Below are positions 22,750 to 31,321 of a DNA stretch of 64,000 nucleotides, piece by piece. This stretch comes from Thiopseudomonas denitrificans. Its GTDB lineage: Bacteria; Pseudomonadota; Gammaproteobacteria; Pseudomonadales; Pseudomonadaceae. The notes under the pieces were generated by a model that worked only from the letters and a program-made list of their open reading frames with translations, searched no databases and had not been told where the DNA came from. Each line of letters opens with the position of its first letter. Positions within the stretch are counted from its first letter, which is position 1. The stretch spans positions 1-64,000 of the forward strand of contig NZ_LNJZ01000003.1 in assembly GCF_002866065.1 (NCBI RefSeq), given 5' to 3'. The translations under genes were made by a program, and so were the position numbers.

Positions 22750-23481
22750 ATGATGCAATTTGATATCAGGGACTGGAGAGCCTGGGCGCCCGGTCTGGCT
22801 ACACCACGGCAATGGCGGGACTGGCATGCCCATCCTGCATTACCGGATATGGCCGCAGGTCAGCCGGATGTCTCGTTTTTACCCGCGATGCAGCGTCGCC
22901 GGCTGAGCCCGCTGGCGCGAATGGCCTTTCATGTAGCCTGGCCGCTGGCGGAAATGCAGGGCGCGCAGCCGGTGGTATTCTGCTCCAGGCATGGCGAGAC
23001 ACCGCGCAACCTGGCCTTGCTGACCCAGCTCGGGCTGGGTGAGGCGTTATCGCCAACTCATTTCAGCCTGTCGGTACACAATGCCATTATTGGCCTGTGG
23101 TCCATGTTTCGTGGCGACACCAGCGAGATGACCGCCCTTGCCGCCACCAGTGAAGGGCTGGAGCTGGCTGTCATGGAGGCGGTTTTGCTGTTGCAGGCAG
23201 GTGCGCCGTCGGTTCTGGTGATTGTTGCCGAAGAGAACCAGCCAGAGGTTTACCTGCCCTGGATTGATGACGTGCCTTTTGCCCACGCCATCGCCCTGCA
23301 GCTGGTTGCAGGTACGCGCTGGACGCTGGAGCCTTGTGCAAGCGAGGCGAAGAAGGAGGCACGGGAAGCAAGTGAAAGCGGTTGCCCGGTGCCACCGGCA
23401 TTGCGCCTGCTGCCCCTGTTGCTGGGCGATGAAGTCTCGCATTGCAGCGGCAACTGGCAATGGCGGTGTACTGGACAATGA
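22750..23481 (+). CDS. Beta-ketoacyl synthase-like chain length factor of aryl polyene type
   Basis: 243 residues of the N-terminal ketosynthase-like (Ketoacyl-synt_2) type that is found first in aryl polyene clusters (ApeC-like). It has Ser-Arg-His-Gly-Glu and Phe-Ser-Leu-Ser-Val-His-Asn-Ala-Ile-Ile-Gly-Leu segments and no catalytic Cys-His-His triad. In known systems such a protein pairs with a real ketosynthase to set polyene length. There are two adjacent ATGs (22750, 22753) after AGGA. It is the first gene of the plus-strand operon and overlaps the next by ATGA. Confidence 0.8.
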   Translation: MMQFDIRDWRAWAPGLATPRQWRDWHAHPALPDMAAGQPDVSFLPAMQRRRLSPLARMAFHVAWPLAEMQGAQPVVFCSRHGETPRNLALLTQLGLGEALSPTHFSLSVHNAIIGLWSMFRGDTSEMTALAATSEGLELAVMEAVLLLQAGAPSVLVIVAEENQPEVYLPWIDDVPFAHAIALQLVAGTRWTLEPCASEAKKEAREASESGCPVPPALRLLPLLLGDEVSHCSGNWQWRCTGQ

Positions 23482-24266
23482 GGGATCACTGGAATCCGCC
23501 CAGGCTGTGGCGGCTGGTCTTTACCGGCTTGAGCTTTGCCCTGTTCGGGCTGGGTGGCTTGCTGTTGCGCATTATCTGTTTCCCGCTGATTGCCCTGCTT
23601 GAGCGCGATCCGCAGCAACGACGCCGTCGTGCCAGGCTGCTGATCAGCCGCGCCTTTTGTTTTTTTGTCGAGTTCATGCGCCGTACCGGCGTCATCACCT
23701 GGTCCATCGATCATCCCGGGCGTCTTGGGCGTGCCGGGCAGATGGTGTTGGCCAATCACCCGTCACTGATTGATGTGGTGCTGCTGATTGCCTGCATGCG
23801 TGATGCCAACTGTGTGGTCAAGGAAAGCCTTTGGCATAATCCCTTTACCCGGGGGCCGGTACGGGCGGCCGGCTACATCAGCAACAATGCCAGTGTGGAA
23901 ATGATTGAGGAAACCGCAGCTGCGTTGCGCGAAGGCCAGACGCTGGTGATCTTCCCGGAAGGAACCCGTACCAGCCCGGGGCAGATGCCGGTTTTTCACC
24001 GTGGCGCGGCTGCCATTGCCATTCGTGGTGCCCTGTGCGTGACTCCGGTCGTCATCAGGGTTTCCCCGACCACCTTGACCAAGGCCGAGCCCTGGTACAG
24101 CATTCCCGCCCGCAGGGTGCATTTCAGCCTCAGCGTGGGGGAAGATATTGATCCGCGGGAATATGCACAGGCTGCCCCGCCACCCGTTGCATCACGCAGG
24201 CTTGATGCCCGTTTACATGAATATTTTGTACAGGAACTGACAAAAAATGAGCGATCTGCACCTTGA
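23478..24266 (+). CDS. 1-acyl-sn-glycerol-3-phosphate acyltransferase family protein
   Basis: 262 residues from the ATG overlapping the previous stop (ATGA). One or two N-terminal hydrophobic segments precede a PlsC domain with Asn-His-Pro-Ser-Leu-Ile-Asp (about residues 93-99, the NHx4D type box) and Phe-Pro-Glu-Gly-Thr-Arg (about 166-171). In aryl polyene clusters this position (ApeD-like) is thought to transfer acyl chains onto the lipid part that anchors the pigment. It acts at the inner membrane. Confidence 0.85.
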   Translation: MRDHWNPPRLWRLVFTGLSFALFGLGGLLLRIICFPLIALLERDPQQRRRRARLLISRAFCFFVEFMRRTGVITWSIDHPGRLGRAGQMVLANHPSLIDVVLLIACMRDANCVVKESLWHNPFTRGPVRAAGYISNNASVEMIEETAAALREGQTLVIFPEGTRTSPGQMPVFHRGAAAIAIRGALCVTPVVIRVSPTTLTKAEPWYSIPARRVHFSLSVGEDIDPREYAQAAPPPVASRRLDARLHEYFVQELTKNERSAP

Positions 24267-24513
24267 GGTAAAAAACCTGATCATTGATGCCCTTGGTCTT
24301 GAGGACATGACAGCCGACGACATTGACAGTACGGCGCCGCTGTTTGGTGACGGACTGGGGCTGGATTCGGTGGATGCGCTGGAGCTGGGCCTGGCCATCC
24401 AGAAGCATTTTTCCATCAAGATCGATGCCGACTCCAAAGACGTTCGCCAGCACTTCGCCAGCATCGACAGCCTGGCTGATTTCATTCGCAGCAAGCAGCA
24501 GGGTGGGCAGTGA
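24247..24513 (+). CDS. Acyl carrier protein (aryl polyene cluster, first)
   Basis: 88 residues, acidic, with the phosphopantetheine attachment Ser41 in Gly-Leu-Asp-Ser-Val-Asp-Ala-Leu-Glu-Leu. It overlaps the acyltransferase gene by 20 bases. With the next ACP it makes the pair (ApeE/ApeF-like) that carries the growing polyene. Confidence 0.92.
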   Translation: MSDLHLEVKNLIIDALGLEDMTADDIDSTAPLFGDGLGLDSVDALELGLAIQKHFSIKIDADSKDVRQHFASIDSLADFIRSKQQGGQ

Positions 24514-24515
24514 CC

Positions 24516-24773
24516 ATGCAAAGCCGTGAAGAGATTTTCATCATGCTGCGCGACGCGCTGGTCGAACTGTTCGAACTGGACGAGGAGCAGGTCAGTCTGG
24601 ATGCCAACCTGTACCAGGATCTGGAAATCGACAGCATTGATGCCATTGACCTGATCGACCATCTCAAACAGCTGACCGGCAAGAAAATCGCCGCTGAAGA
24701 ATTCAAGGCCGTACGCACGGTCGGCGACGTAGTTGAAGCGATTTACATCTTGGCCAACAGCACAGGCGAATGA
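24516..24773 (+). CDS. Acyl carrier protein (aryl polyene cluster, second)
   Basis: 85 residues from the ATG at 24516, which has AGGGTGG nine bases upstream; a GTG at 24510 overlapping the previous stop is possible. Ser40 in Glu-Ile-Asp-Ser-Ile-Asp-Ala-Ile-Asp-Leu is the phosphopantetheine site. It is distinct in sequence from the first ACP, as in known aryl polyene systems where the two ACPs have different roles. Confidence 0.92.
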   Translation: MQSREEIFIMLRDALVELFELDEEQVSLDANLYQDLEIDSIDAIDLIDHLKQLTGKKIAAEEFKAVRTVGDVVEAIYILANSTGE

Positions 24774-25321
24774 AGGCGCTTTTGACAATACTGGTTGTCG
24801 TAACCGGTATTGTTTACCCTTTTGTGGTGTATTTCGGCTTTGACCACCTTTCACCACGGCTGTTTGCCGTGGTATTGGCCCTGGTATGGCTATTGCGCAG
24901 TTTTACGCTGCCCGGCGGGCAAGGCAAAATCCAGTCCGCTGTTGTGCTGGCTTTTTGCCTGTTACTGTTTACCGTTAACGAGGGGCAGTTGTTGTACTGG
25001 TATCCGGTGCTGGTCAATGGCCTGCTGATGCTGGTATTTGCTGCCAGTCTGGTCAGTGGTCCGCCGGTGATTGAACGACTGGCGCGCCTGCAGGAGCCGG
25101 ACTTGCCGCCACGGGCGGTAGCCTATACCCGCAAGGTGACTGTGGCCTGGGTGCTGTTTTTTGCCGCCAATGCTGGTGTGGCAGCCGCGCTGACCCTATG
25201 GGCACCGCGTAGCTGGTGGCTGCTATATAACGGTTTTATTGCTTATTTTTTGATTGGTCTGATGTTTGGCATTGAATGGCTGATTCGCCAACGGGTAAAA
25301 AAAGCTGATGAGCTGGATTGA
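24770..25321 (+). CDS. Membrane protein of aryl polyene clusters (COG4648-like)
   Basis: 183 residues with about six predicted membrane helices. It has the conserved C-terminal segment Tyr-Asn-Gly-Phe-Ile-Ala-Tyr-x-Leu-Ile-Gly-x-Met-Phe-Gly-x-Glu-Trp. It matches the unassigned membrane protein (ApeG-like) that always sits between the ACPs and the ligase. Function is unknown; a role in handling the pigment at the membrane is only inferred. It overlaps both neighbours. Confidence 0.8.
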   Translation: MKALLTILVVVTGIVYPFVVYFGFDHLSPRLFAVVLALVWLLRSFTLPGGQGKIQSAVVLAFCLLLFTVNEGQLLYWYPVLVNGLLMLVFAASLVSGPPVIERLARLQEPDLPPRAVAYTRKVTVAWVLFFAANAGVAAALTLWAPRSWWLLYNGFIAYFLIGLMFGIEWLIRQRVKKADELD

Positions 25322-26984
25322 TATTGCGGATTTGCTGTTGCACCGGCATGAGGGCGTGCTGACTGGTCCTTCGCCACTGACCCATGATGAGCTGGCCGGA
25401 CAGGCGCTGCGGCTGGCGGCCTGGCTGCAAGCTGCCAAAATTCAAAAACTGGCGGTTTACGAACTGGATGCCGGCATGCTGGCGGTGATTGCACTGGGCG
25501 CATGGCGTGCTGGAGTTGAGCTGGTATTGCCCGGCGATGACCGGCCACAAACCCGCCAGCGCCTGGAGCAGTCGGGCTGTTTGTGGCTGGAATCCGCTCA
25601 TGCCGAACACTGGCAAGCCTGTGAACCTGTGCCTGCGCAGCAATTGGCGCTGGATGTGCCCCTGTTGACCCTTTCCACCTCCGGCTCGACCGGTGAACCC
25701 AAACTGATTCGCAAAACTTTGTTGCAGCTGCAAAACGAGCTGCAGGTGCTGGAACAGCTGTGGGGCAATCCGCTGGACAATGCGGTGTTTTTTGGCAGTG
25801 TGATTACCCAGCATATTTATGGTTTGCTGTTTCGCCTGCTATGGCCGCTGTGTGCCGGACGCTATTTTATCCGTCAACATTTGCCGTTTGCCGAAGAAAT
25901 CCAGCAGCAAAGCATGGCCTGTCTGGCGCAAGGACGGCCTTTTGTCTGGGTGTGCAGTCCGGCCTTGCTCAAGCGCATGGGCGACAATCTGGACTGGCCA
26001 CAACTGGCGGCGGTTAGCCGGGTATTTTCTTCCGGTGGCCCTTTGCCGGTGGATGCCGGTGCGCAGCTGCAACAGCGGCTGGGCCAGGCTGCCACCGAAG
26101 TGTATGGCAGCTCGGAAACCGGCGGCATCGCCTGGCGGCAGGGCGGCCAGGGCTGGACGCCGTTTCCCGGTGCACACATCAGCCAGAACGCGGAAGGCGC
26201 ACTGCAGGTCAGTTCCAGCTGGCAGGAATCCGGTACGGAACACACCAGTGATGCCATCGAATTACTGGATGATGGCCGCTTTGTGTTGAAAGGCCGGCTG
26301 GACCGTATCGTCAAACTTGAAGAAAAGCGCGTCTCGCTGCCTTTTCTGGAAGACAGCCTGCAGCAACATGACTGGGTCAGTGAATGCCGTTTGTTGCTGC
26401 AGCAAAATGGCCGCGCCAGTCTGGCTGCGCTGGTAGTGCTCAGTGCCGGCGGGCTGCATGCCCTGCGTAACGGTGGCCGCAGCCGGCTGGTGCAAACCCT
26501 GCGCCAGCACCTGTCCGGCTATTGCGAAGCACTGGTGCTGCCAAGGCGCTGGCGATTTATCGAACAACTGTCGGTCAATGCCCAGGGCAAATTGCAACAA
26601 CAGCAAATGGAGCAGATTCTGCAACAGGAGCGCCCGCGCCAGCCGCTGGTGCTGGAGCGAACCGGCAGCGACTGGCATTGGCAGCTTAAGTTGCAAATTC
26701 CCCATGATTTGGCGTTTTTTACCGGTCATTTCCCGCAAAGTCCGGTGTTGCCCGGCGTGGTGCAGGTTGACTGGGCACTGCTGCTGGGTCGCCAGCTGAT
26801 GCAGTTGCCGGCACAGTTTGCCGGCATGGAAGTGCTCAAGTTTCAACAACTGATTCGCCCCGGCGATCGGGTCGAGCTGGATCTACGTTTCGAGCCCGAG
26901 CGTGGCAAGCTCTATTTTGCCTTTACTGCCGCAGGTGCACCTTGTTCGTCCGGCCGGATTGCCCTGGTGGCCGCTGATGACTGA
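25308..26984 (+). CDS. Acyl-ACP ligase fused to a hotdog dehydratase
   Basis: 558 residues in two parts. Residues 1 to about 440 form an AMP-dependent synthetase with Ser-Thr-Ser-Gly-Ser-Thr-Gly-Glu-Pro-Lys (123-132), Tyr-Gly-Ser-Ser-Glu-Thr-Gly-Gly and a C-terminal lysine in Asn-Ala-Gln-Gly-Lys. Residues about 455-558 form a FabA/FabZ-like hotdog with Gly-His-Phe-Pro-Gln-Ser-Pro-Val-Leu-Pro-Gly-Val. The ligase should load the aromatic starter acid on an ACP; the hotdog should dehydrate hydroxyacyl intermediates. In E. coli the two functions are separate proteins (ApeH, ApeI), so this is a fusion. Confidence 0.88.
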   Translation: MSWIDIADLLLHRHEGVLTGPSPLTHDELAGQALRLAAWLQAAKIQKLAVYELDAGMLAVIALGAWRAGVELVLPGDDRPQTRQRLEQSGCLWLESAHAEHWQACEPVPAQQLALDVPLLTLSTSGSTGEPKLIRKTLLQLQNELQVLEQLWGNPLDNAVFFGSVITQHIYGLLFRLLWPLCAGRYFIRQHLPFAEEIQQQSMACLAQGRPFVWVCSPALLKRMGDNLDWPQLAAVSRVFSSGGPLPVDAGAQLQQRLGQAATEVYGSSETGGIAWRQGGQGWTPFPGAHISQNAEGALQVSSSWQESGTEHTSDAIELLDDGRFVLKGRLDRIVKLEEKRVSLPFLEDSLQQHDWVSECRLLLQQNGRASLAALVVLSAGGLHALRNGGRSRLVQTLRQHLSGYCEALVLPRRWRFIEQLSVNAQGKLQQQQMEQILQQERPRQPLVLERTGSDWHWQLKLQIPHDLAFFTGHFPQSPVLPGVVQVDWALLLGRQLMQLPAQFAGMEVLKFQQLIRPGDRVELDLRFEPERGKLYFAFTAAGAPCSSGRIALVAADD

Positions 26985-27723
26985 TTCGACTGTGGCCCTG
27001 TGCGCGGTGATTCCGGTGTATAACCATGGCGAGCCCTTGCCTGCGGTGGTACAGGAATTGCGGGCGCTGGGGTTGCCCTGTGTGTTGGTGGATGATGCCA
27101 GCGGCAGCGATACCGCAGCCATCATGCGCGATCTGGCACAGCAGGAGCAGGTGCATCTGGTGGTGCATGCGCATAACCGGGGCAAGGGCGGTGCGGTGAT
27201 GAGCGGCCTGCGCGAGGCACAGCGGCTGGGTTACAGCCACGCACTGCAGGTGGATGCCGACGGCCAGCATGATCTGGAGCGGGTTAGCCACTTTCTGCAA
27301 CAGGCGCAGCAGTTTCCGCAGGCGCTGATTTGCGGCTATCCCGAATACGATGCCAGCGTACCCAGGGGCCGCCTGTATGCCCGTTACATCACCCACGTCT
27401 GGACCTGGATTCACACCCTGTCGCTGGACATCCGCGACTCAATGTGCGGTTTTCGCGTTTATCCGCTGGCTCCGGTGGTGCAGTTGATTGATCAGGTCAG
27501 GCTGGGCGAGCGCATGGACTTTGATACTGAAATTCTGGTGCGCCTGTACTGGCGGCAGGTGCCCATGCGCTGGTACCCGGTGCGGGTGATTTACCCCGAA
27601 GGCGGCCTGTCCAATTTCCGCCTTTGGCAAGACAACTGGTTGATCAGCAAGATGCATACGCGGCTGTTTTTCGGCATGCTGCTGCGCCTGCCAATACTGC
27701 TGTGGCGCAAGGTGTGGCCATGA
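26977..27723 (+). CDS. Glycosyltransferase family 2
   Basis: 248 residues from the ATG at 26977, overlapping the previous gene by eight bases. A GT-A fold is seen: Ala-Val-Ile-Pro-Val-Tyr-Asn-His at the start, Val-Asp-Asp-Ala-Ser-Gly-Ser-Asp, and the Asp-Ala-Asp-Gly-Gln-His metal-binding motif. It is of the dolichyl-phosphate-glucosyltransferase-like class. It probably attaches a sugar in the polar anchor of the pigment. The next gene encodes an acyltransferase; in E. coli aryl polyene clusters I recall these as one fused protein (ApeJ), here split. Confidence 0.85.
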   Translation: MTDSTVALCAVIPVYNHGEPLPAVVQELRALGLPCVLVDDASGSDTAAIMRDLAQQEQVHLVVHAHNRGKGGAVMSGLREAQRLGYSHALQVDADGQHDLERVSHFLQQAQQFPQALICGYPEYDASVPRGRLYARYITHVWTWIHTLSLDIRDSMCGFRVYPLAPVVQLIDQVRLGERMDFDTEILVRLYWRQVPMRWYPVRVIYPEGGLSNFRLWQDNWLISKMHTRLFFGMLLRLPILLWRKVWP

Positions 27724-28658
27724 GCAGGCAGCACTGGGCAAATAAAAACGAGCGCGGCAGCCTGTTCTGGATGCGACTGACCCTGCAGCTGACCCGCTTG
27801 CTGGGACGGCGGTTGATGGCGCCGGTACTGTATGGCGTGGTGCTGTATTTTTTTATGACCGGTCGCAGCGCCCGTGCCAGCATCCGCGAGTATTACGCCA
27901 ATCTGGCGGCATTTTCCGGCCAGCCGGCACAACCCGTGACCAGCGGCCAATTGTTCCGGCACTTCATGGCCTTTGCCGACAGCATTCTCGACAAGTTTGA
28001 CGTGCTGCACGGCAAGCTGGGGCTGGCCGATCTGGATGTGGATGATCCCCATGGCGTGCGCGGCCAGTCACACAGCCGGAGCGGACGTGGCCAGATTCTG
28101 GTAGGTGCGCATCTGGGTAATCTTGAAGTGTGCCGGGCACTGGCCGAAGCCGGTAAAAAAGTGCGCATGAATGTGCTGGTACATACTGCCCATGCCGAAA
28201 AAATCAACCGCCTGCTCAACGAGAGCGGTGCCAGCAACCTCAACCTGATTCAGGTGGCGCAGCTGGATGCGGCCACCATGCTCAAGCTCAGCGAAGGCAT
28301 CGAGCGTGGCGAATGGCTGGCAATTGCCGGTGATCGCGTACCGCTGGATGACCGGCGGCGCAGTCGCGCCAGCTTTCTTGGCCAGCCGGCCTGGTTTGCC
28401 CAGGGGCCCTGGCTGCTGGCCGGCTTGCTGGAATGTCCGGTCAACCTGTTTTTTTGTCTGAAGCTGGATGGCCGCTACCGTATCTGTCTGGAACCCTTTG
28501 CCGAACGCATCCGCTGGCAGCGCAGCACCCGCGAGCAGGTGTTGCAGGACAGCGTCCAGCGTTACGCCCACCGCCTTGAACAGCGTTGCCTGCAAGCACC
28601 ACAACAATGGTTCAATTTTCACCCCTTCTGGAATACCGATGAACACCAAGACCCATGA
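27720..28658 (+). CDS. LpxL-family acyltransferase
   Basis: 312 residues from the ATG overlapping the previous stop (ATGA). It resembles lipid A biosynthesis acyltransferases: a basic N-terminal membrane-associated segment, Val-Gly-Ala-His-Leu-Gly-Asn-Leu-Glu (an HxxxxE-type box) in the middle, and Ala-Gly-Asp-Arg later. It is expected to acylate the glycosylated or lipid part of the product at the inner membrane. The exact acceptor is not known. Confidence 0.82.
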   Translation: MSRQHWANKNERGSLFWMRLTLQLTRLLGRRLMAPVLYGVVLYFFMTGRSARASIREYYANLAAFSGQPAQPVTSGQLFRHFMAFADSILDKFDVLHGKLGLADLDVDDPHGVRGQSHSRSGRGQILVGAHLGNLEVCRALAEAGKKVRMNVLVHTAHAEKINRLLNESGASNLNLIQVAQLDAATMLKLSEGIERGEWLAIAGDRVPLDDRRRSRASFLGQPAWFAQGPWLLAGLLECPVNLFFCLKLDGRYRICLEPFAERIRWQRSTREQVLQDSVQRYAHRLEQRCLQAPQQWFNFHPFWNTDEHQDP

Positions 28659-30192
28659 AGCCGTCGTTTTCGGCCAACACCCCCTCACCATTGAACAGGT
28701 CAACGCCATTGCCCGGCGCGAAGCCGATATCCGTCTACAGGATGACGAGGCCTTTTGTGCCCGCATCCGCAAGGGCGCGCAGTTTCTCGACAGCCTGCTG
28801 GATCGCGAAGGGGTGATCTACGGCGTGACCACCGGTTATGGCGATTCCTGCGTGGTATCGGTGCCGCTGGAGCAGGTCGAAGCGTTGCCCAGGGGGCTGT
28901 TTACCTTTCACGGTTGCGGCATGGGCCAGCATTTTTCTGCAGCAGAAACCCGCATGATTCTGGCCGCACGCCTGCAGTCGCTGTGCTTTGGCATGTCCGG
29001 TGTGCGCCTGGAACTGCTGCAGCGCCTGACGCAGTTTTTGCAGGAAGACGTGTTGCCGCTGATCCCCGAGGAAGGCTCGGTGGGTGCCAGTGGTGACCTG
29101 ACGCCGCTGTCCTATGTGGCGGCTACCCTGTCCGGCGAGCGCAAGGTGCTGTACCGGGGGCAGGTGCGTGATGCTGCCGAGATACACAAAAAGCTCGGCT
29201 GGAAGCCGTTGAAGCTGCGCCCGAAAGAAGCGCTGGCGCTGATGAACGGCACTGCCGCCATGACCGGTGTGGCCTGTGACGTGTACGCCCGCGCCGAATA
29301 CCTGCTGCAGCTGGCCACGCGGATTACCGCGCTGAACATGGTGGCGCTGGAGGGCAACACCCGCCACTTTGACGAGACCCTGTTTTTGGCCAAGCCCCAT
29401 GCGGGACAGGTGCAGGTAGCCGCCTGGCTGCGTGACGATCTGGACGGCATAGAATCACCAGAGTTTTGCCTCAACGGCCTGCACCGTTTGCAGGACCGCT
29501 ATTCGCTGCGTTGTGCGCCCCATGTGCTGGGTATACTGGCCGACAGCCTGCCGTGGCTGCGTACCTTTATCGAAACCGAACTTAACAGCGCCAACGACAA
29601 CCCGATTATTGATGCCGATCAGGAGCGGGTGCTGCATGGCGGCCATTTCTATGGTGGCCATATCGCCTTTGCCATGGACAGCCTGAAAAACCTGATTGCC
29701 AACGTCGCCGATTTGCTGGATCGCCAGCTGGCACTGCTGGTGGATACCCGCTACAACCATGGCCTGCCCAGCAACCTGTCCGGTGCGCCGTCTGACGTGG
29801 CGATGATCAACCACGGCTTCAAGGCGGTGCAAATTGCGGTGAGCGCCTGGACTGCCGAAGCGTTGAAAAACACCATGCCGGCCAGCGTGTTTTCCCGCTC
29901 CACCGAGTGTCACAACCAGGACAAGGTGAGCATGGGCACCATTGCCGCCCGCGATGCGCGGCGCAATCTGGAGCTCACCGAACAGGTGGCGGCTGCGGTA
30001 TTGCTGGCCGCCAGGCAGGGTGTGTGGCTGCGCCAGCAACAGGGTCAGGTCGAAATGGGCGAGGCGCTGGAGGGCATGCTGCTGGCGCTGGCCAGTGATT
30101 ACCCGCCACTGACCCATGACCGTGCGCTGGAAGCCGAGCTGCGCCAGTGTGTTGGCCAGATTCGTGAGCGGATCTGGAGGCTGTATGCGTAA
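28639..30192 (+). CDS. Aromatic amino acid / histidine ammonia-lyase (HAL-PAL-TAL family)
   Basis: 517 residues from the ATG at 28639, inside the end of the previous gene. The self-forming MIO cofactor triad Ala-Ser-Gly is at 150-152 (Gly-Ala-Ser-Gly-Asp-Leu), with the catalytic Tyr61 in Tyr-Gly-Val-Thr-Thr-Gly-Tyr-Gly and Asn-Asp-Asn-Pro further on. The selectivity region reads Phe90-His91. It deaminates an aromatic amino acid to an aryl acrylate. In flexirubin clusters a tyrosine lyase supplies 4-coumarate as starter, which fits the adjacent ligase, but histidine cannot be excluded by sequence. Confidence 0.88.
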   Translation: MNTKTHEAVVFGQHPLTIEQVNAIARREADIRLQDDEAFCARIRKGAQFLDSLLDREGVIYGVTTGYGDSCVVSVPLEQVEALPRGLFTFHGCGMGQHFSAAETRMILAARLQSLCFGMSGVRLELLQRLTQFLQEDVLPLIPEEGSVGASGDLTPLSYVAATLSGERKVLYRGQVRDAAEIHKKLGWKPLKLRPKEALALMNGTAAMTGVACDVYARAEYLLQLATRITALNMVALEGNTRHFDETLFLAKPHAGQVQVAAWLRDDLDGIESPEFCLNGLHRLQDRYSLRCAPHVLGILADSLPWLRTFIETELNSANDNPIIDADQERVLHGGHFYGGHIAFAMDSLKNLIANVADLLDRQLALLVDTRYNHGLPSNLSGAPSDVAMINHGFKAVQIAVSAWTAEALKNTMPASVFSRSTECHNQDKVSMGTIAARDARRNLELTEQVAAAVLLAARQGVWLRQQQGQVEMGEALEGMLLALASDYPPLTHDRALEAELRQCVGQIRERIWRLYA

Positions 30193-30628
30193 AAAAGGCG
30201 TTTTGCAGGCCAGTGTCGAGCTGGAAGTGCCGTTTTTCGATGTCGATATGATGAACATCGTCTGGCACGGCCACTATGTGAAGTACTTCGAGGTGGTGCG
30301 TTGCGCCCTGCTCGACAAGATTGGCCACAACTACAACCAGATGCGTGAGTGCGGTTACGGCTGGCCGGTGGTGGACTTGCAGTTGCGCTATGTGTTGCCG
30401 GCCGAATTTGGCCAGAAAATTACCGTTACCGCCGATCTGGTGGAATGGCAGGAGCGGCTGAAAATCAATTATCTGATTACCGACAGCGCCACTGGCGCAC
30501 GCCTGACCCGTGGCTCCACCGTGCAGGTGGCGGTACGCATGGCTGACCGTGAAATGCAATTTGTGGCTCCGGTGGAGTTTCGCGAGGCGGTTGAGGCGGC
30601 GGTAGCGCGAGAGTCTTTGAAAAAGTAG
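30185..30628 (+). CDS. Acyl-CoA/ACP thioesterase, 4HBT hotdog family
   Basis: 147 residues from the ATG at 30185 overlapping the lyase stop. The 4HBT signature is Phe-Asp-Val-Asp-Met-Met-Asn-Ile-Val-Trp-His-Gly-His-Tyr-Val-Lys-Tyr-Phe-Glu with the catalytic Asp. It would release the aryl polyene from its carrier (ApeK-like position) or act in editing. Its TAG stop codon lies inside a palindromic REP element. Confidence 0.85.
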   Translation: MRKKGVLQASVELEVPFFDVDMMNIVWHGHYVKYFEVVRCALLDKIGHNYNQMRECGYGWPVVDLQLRYVLPAEFGQKITVTADLVEWQERLKINYLITDSATGARLTRGSTVQVAVRMADREMQFVAPVEFREAVEAAVARESLKK

Positions 30629-30699
30629 GTACGAATTTATTCGTACAGAATTGTGAAGGTAACTTCGGGTTTTGTTGTGCGAATAAATTCGCACCTACA
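30625..30699. repeat. Inverted REP pair (REPIN-like) inside the pigment operon
   Basis: Two inverted copies of one palindrome: GTAGGTACGAATTTATTCGT (from 30625) and GTGCGAATAAATTCGCAC followed by CTACA (30677-30699), separated by 30 or so bases. The first copy contains the thioesterase stop codon. The second is identical to the core of the 86-bp repeats at 51.2-52.0 kb. Confidence 0.85.
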
Positions 30700-30730
30700 G
30701 GCGACGGTTTTTTTGAGGTGTAAGGCAGTT

Positions 30731-31321
30731 ATGTGGATTAGATACGCGCTGGCTGCTTTTTGGCTGGTGTCGACAGGCGTGTTTGCCTTTGACGAGGAAC
30801 AGTTGGCGCAGCAGCTGGCCCAGGTGCAGGTATTGCGCGGTGATTTTGTGCAGGAAAAACACTTGCGTGGTTTGCCGCAACCGTTGCGCAGTCATGGTCG
30901 CTTTGTGCTGTCGAGGGACGGTTTGCTGTGGGATCTGGACAAGCCGCTGCCGCGCCGTTATCGCATTAGTCCGCAAGGAGTTGCGCTGTGGCAGGATGGC
31001 CGCTGGCAGGTGCAGGGCAACCAGGATGCCGCCGCCCGCCAGAGCCGCTTGTTTTTGTCGGTGCTGCAAGGTGATCAACAGGGTTTGCGTGAGGAGTTTG
31101 ACTTGCAGGTGCAGGGCAGCGAGGACGACTGGCTGCTGAGTTTGTTGCCGAAAAGCTTGTTGTTGAAGCAGATTTTCCAGCGTATCGAGGTACGCGGAGG
31201 CCAGTATGTGCGCAGCATAGAGCTGCTGGAAAGCCAGGGTGATCGCACCCTGATGCAGATGCAGGACATTCGCCCGGATACGGAACTGTCAAGTGATGAA
31301 CAAGCCGCTTTTGCTGACTGA
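30731..31321 (+). CDS. LolA-like outer membrane lipoprotein carrier protein
   Basis: 196 residues from the ATG at 30731, after TAAGG. A Sec signal peptide (about 20 residues ending Val-Phe-Ala-Phe) is followed by a LolA-like domain: Leu-Arg-Gly-Asp-Phe-Val-Gln-Glu-Lys, Gly-Arg-Phe-Val-Leu-Ser and Leu-Leu-Trp-Asp-Leu-Asp-Lys-Pro. In aryl polyene clusters (ApeL-like) it is believed to carry the lipidic product through the periplasm. It partners with the MMPL exporter that follows. Confidence 0.88.
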   Translation: MWIRYALAAFWLVSTGVFAFDEEQLAQQLAQVQVLRGDFVQEKHLRGLPQPLRSHGRFVLSRDGLLWDLDKPLPRRYRISPQGVALWQDGRWQVQGNQDAAARQSRLFLSVLQGDQQGLREEFDLQVQGSEDDWLLSLLPKSLLLKQIFQRIEVRGGQYVRSIELLESQGDRTLMQMQDIRPDTELSSDEQAAFAD

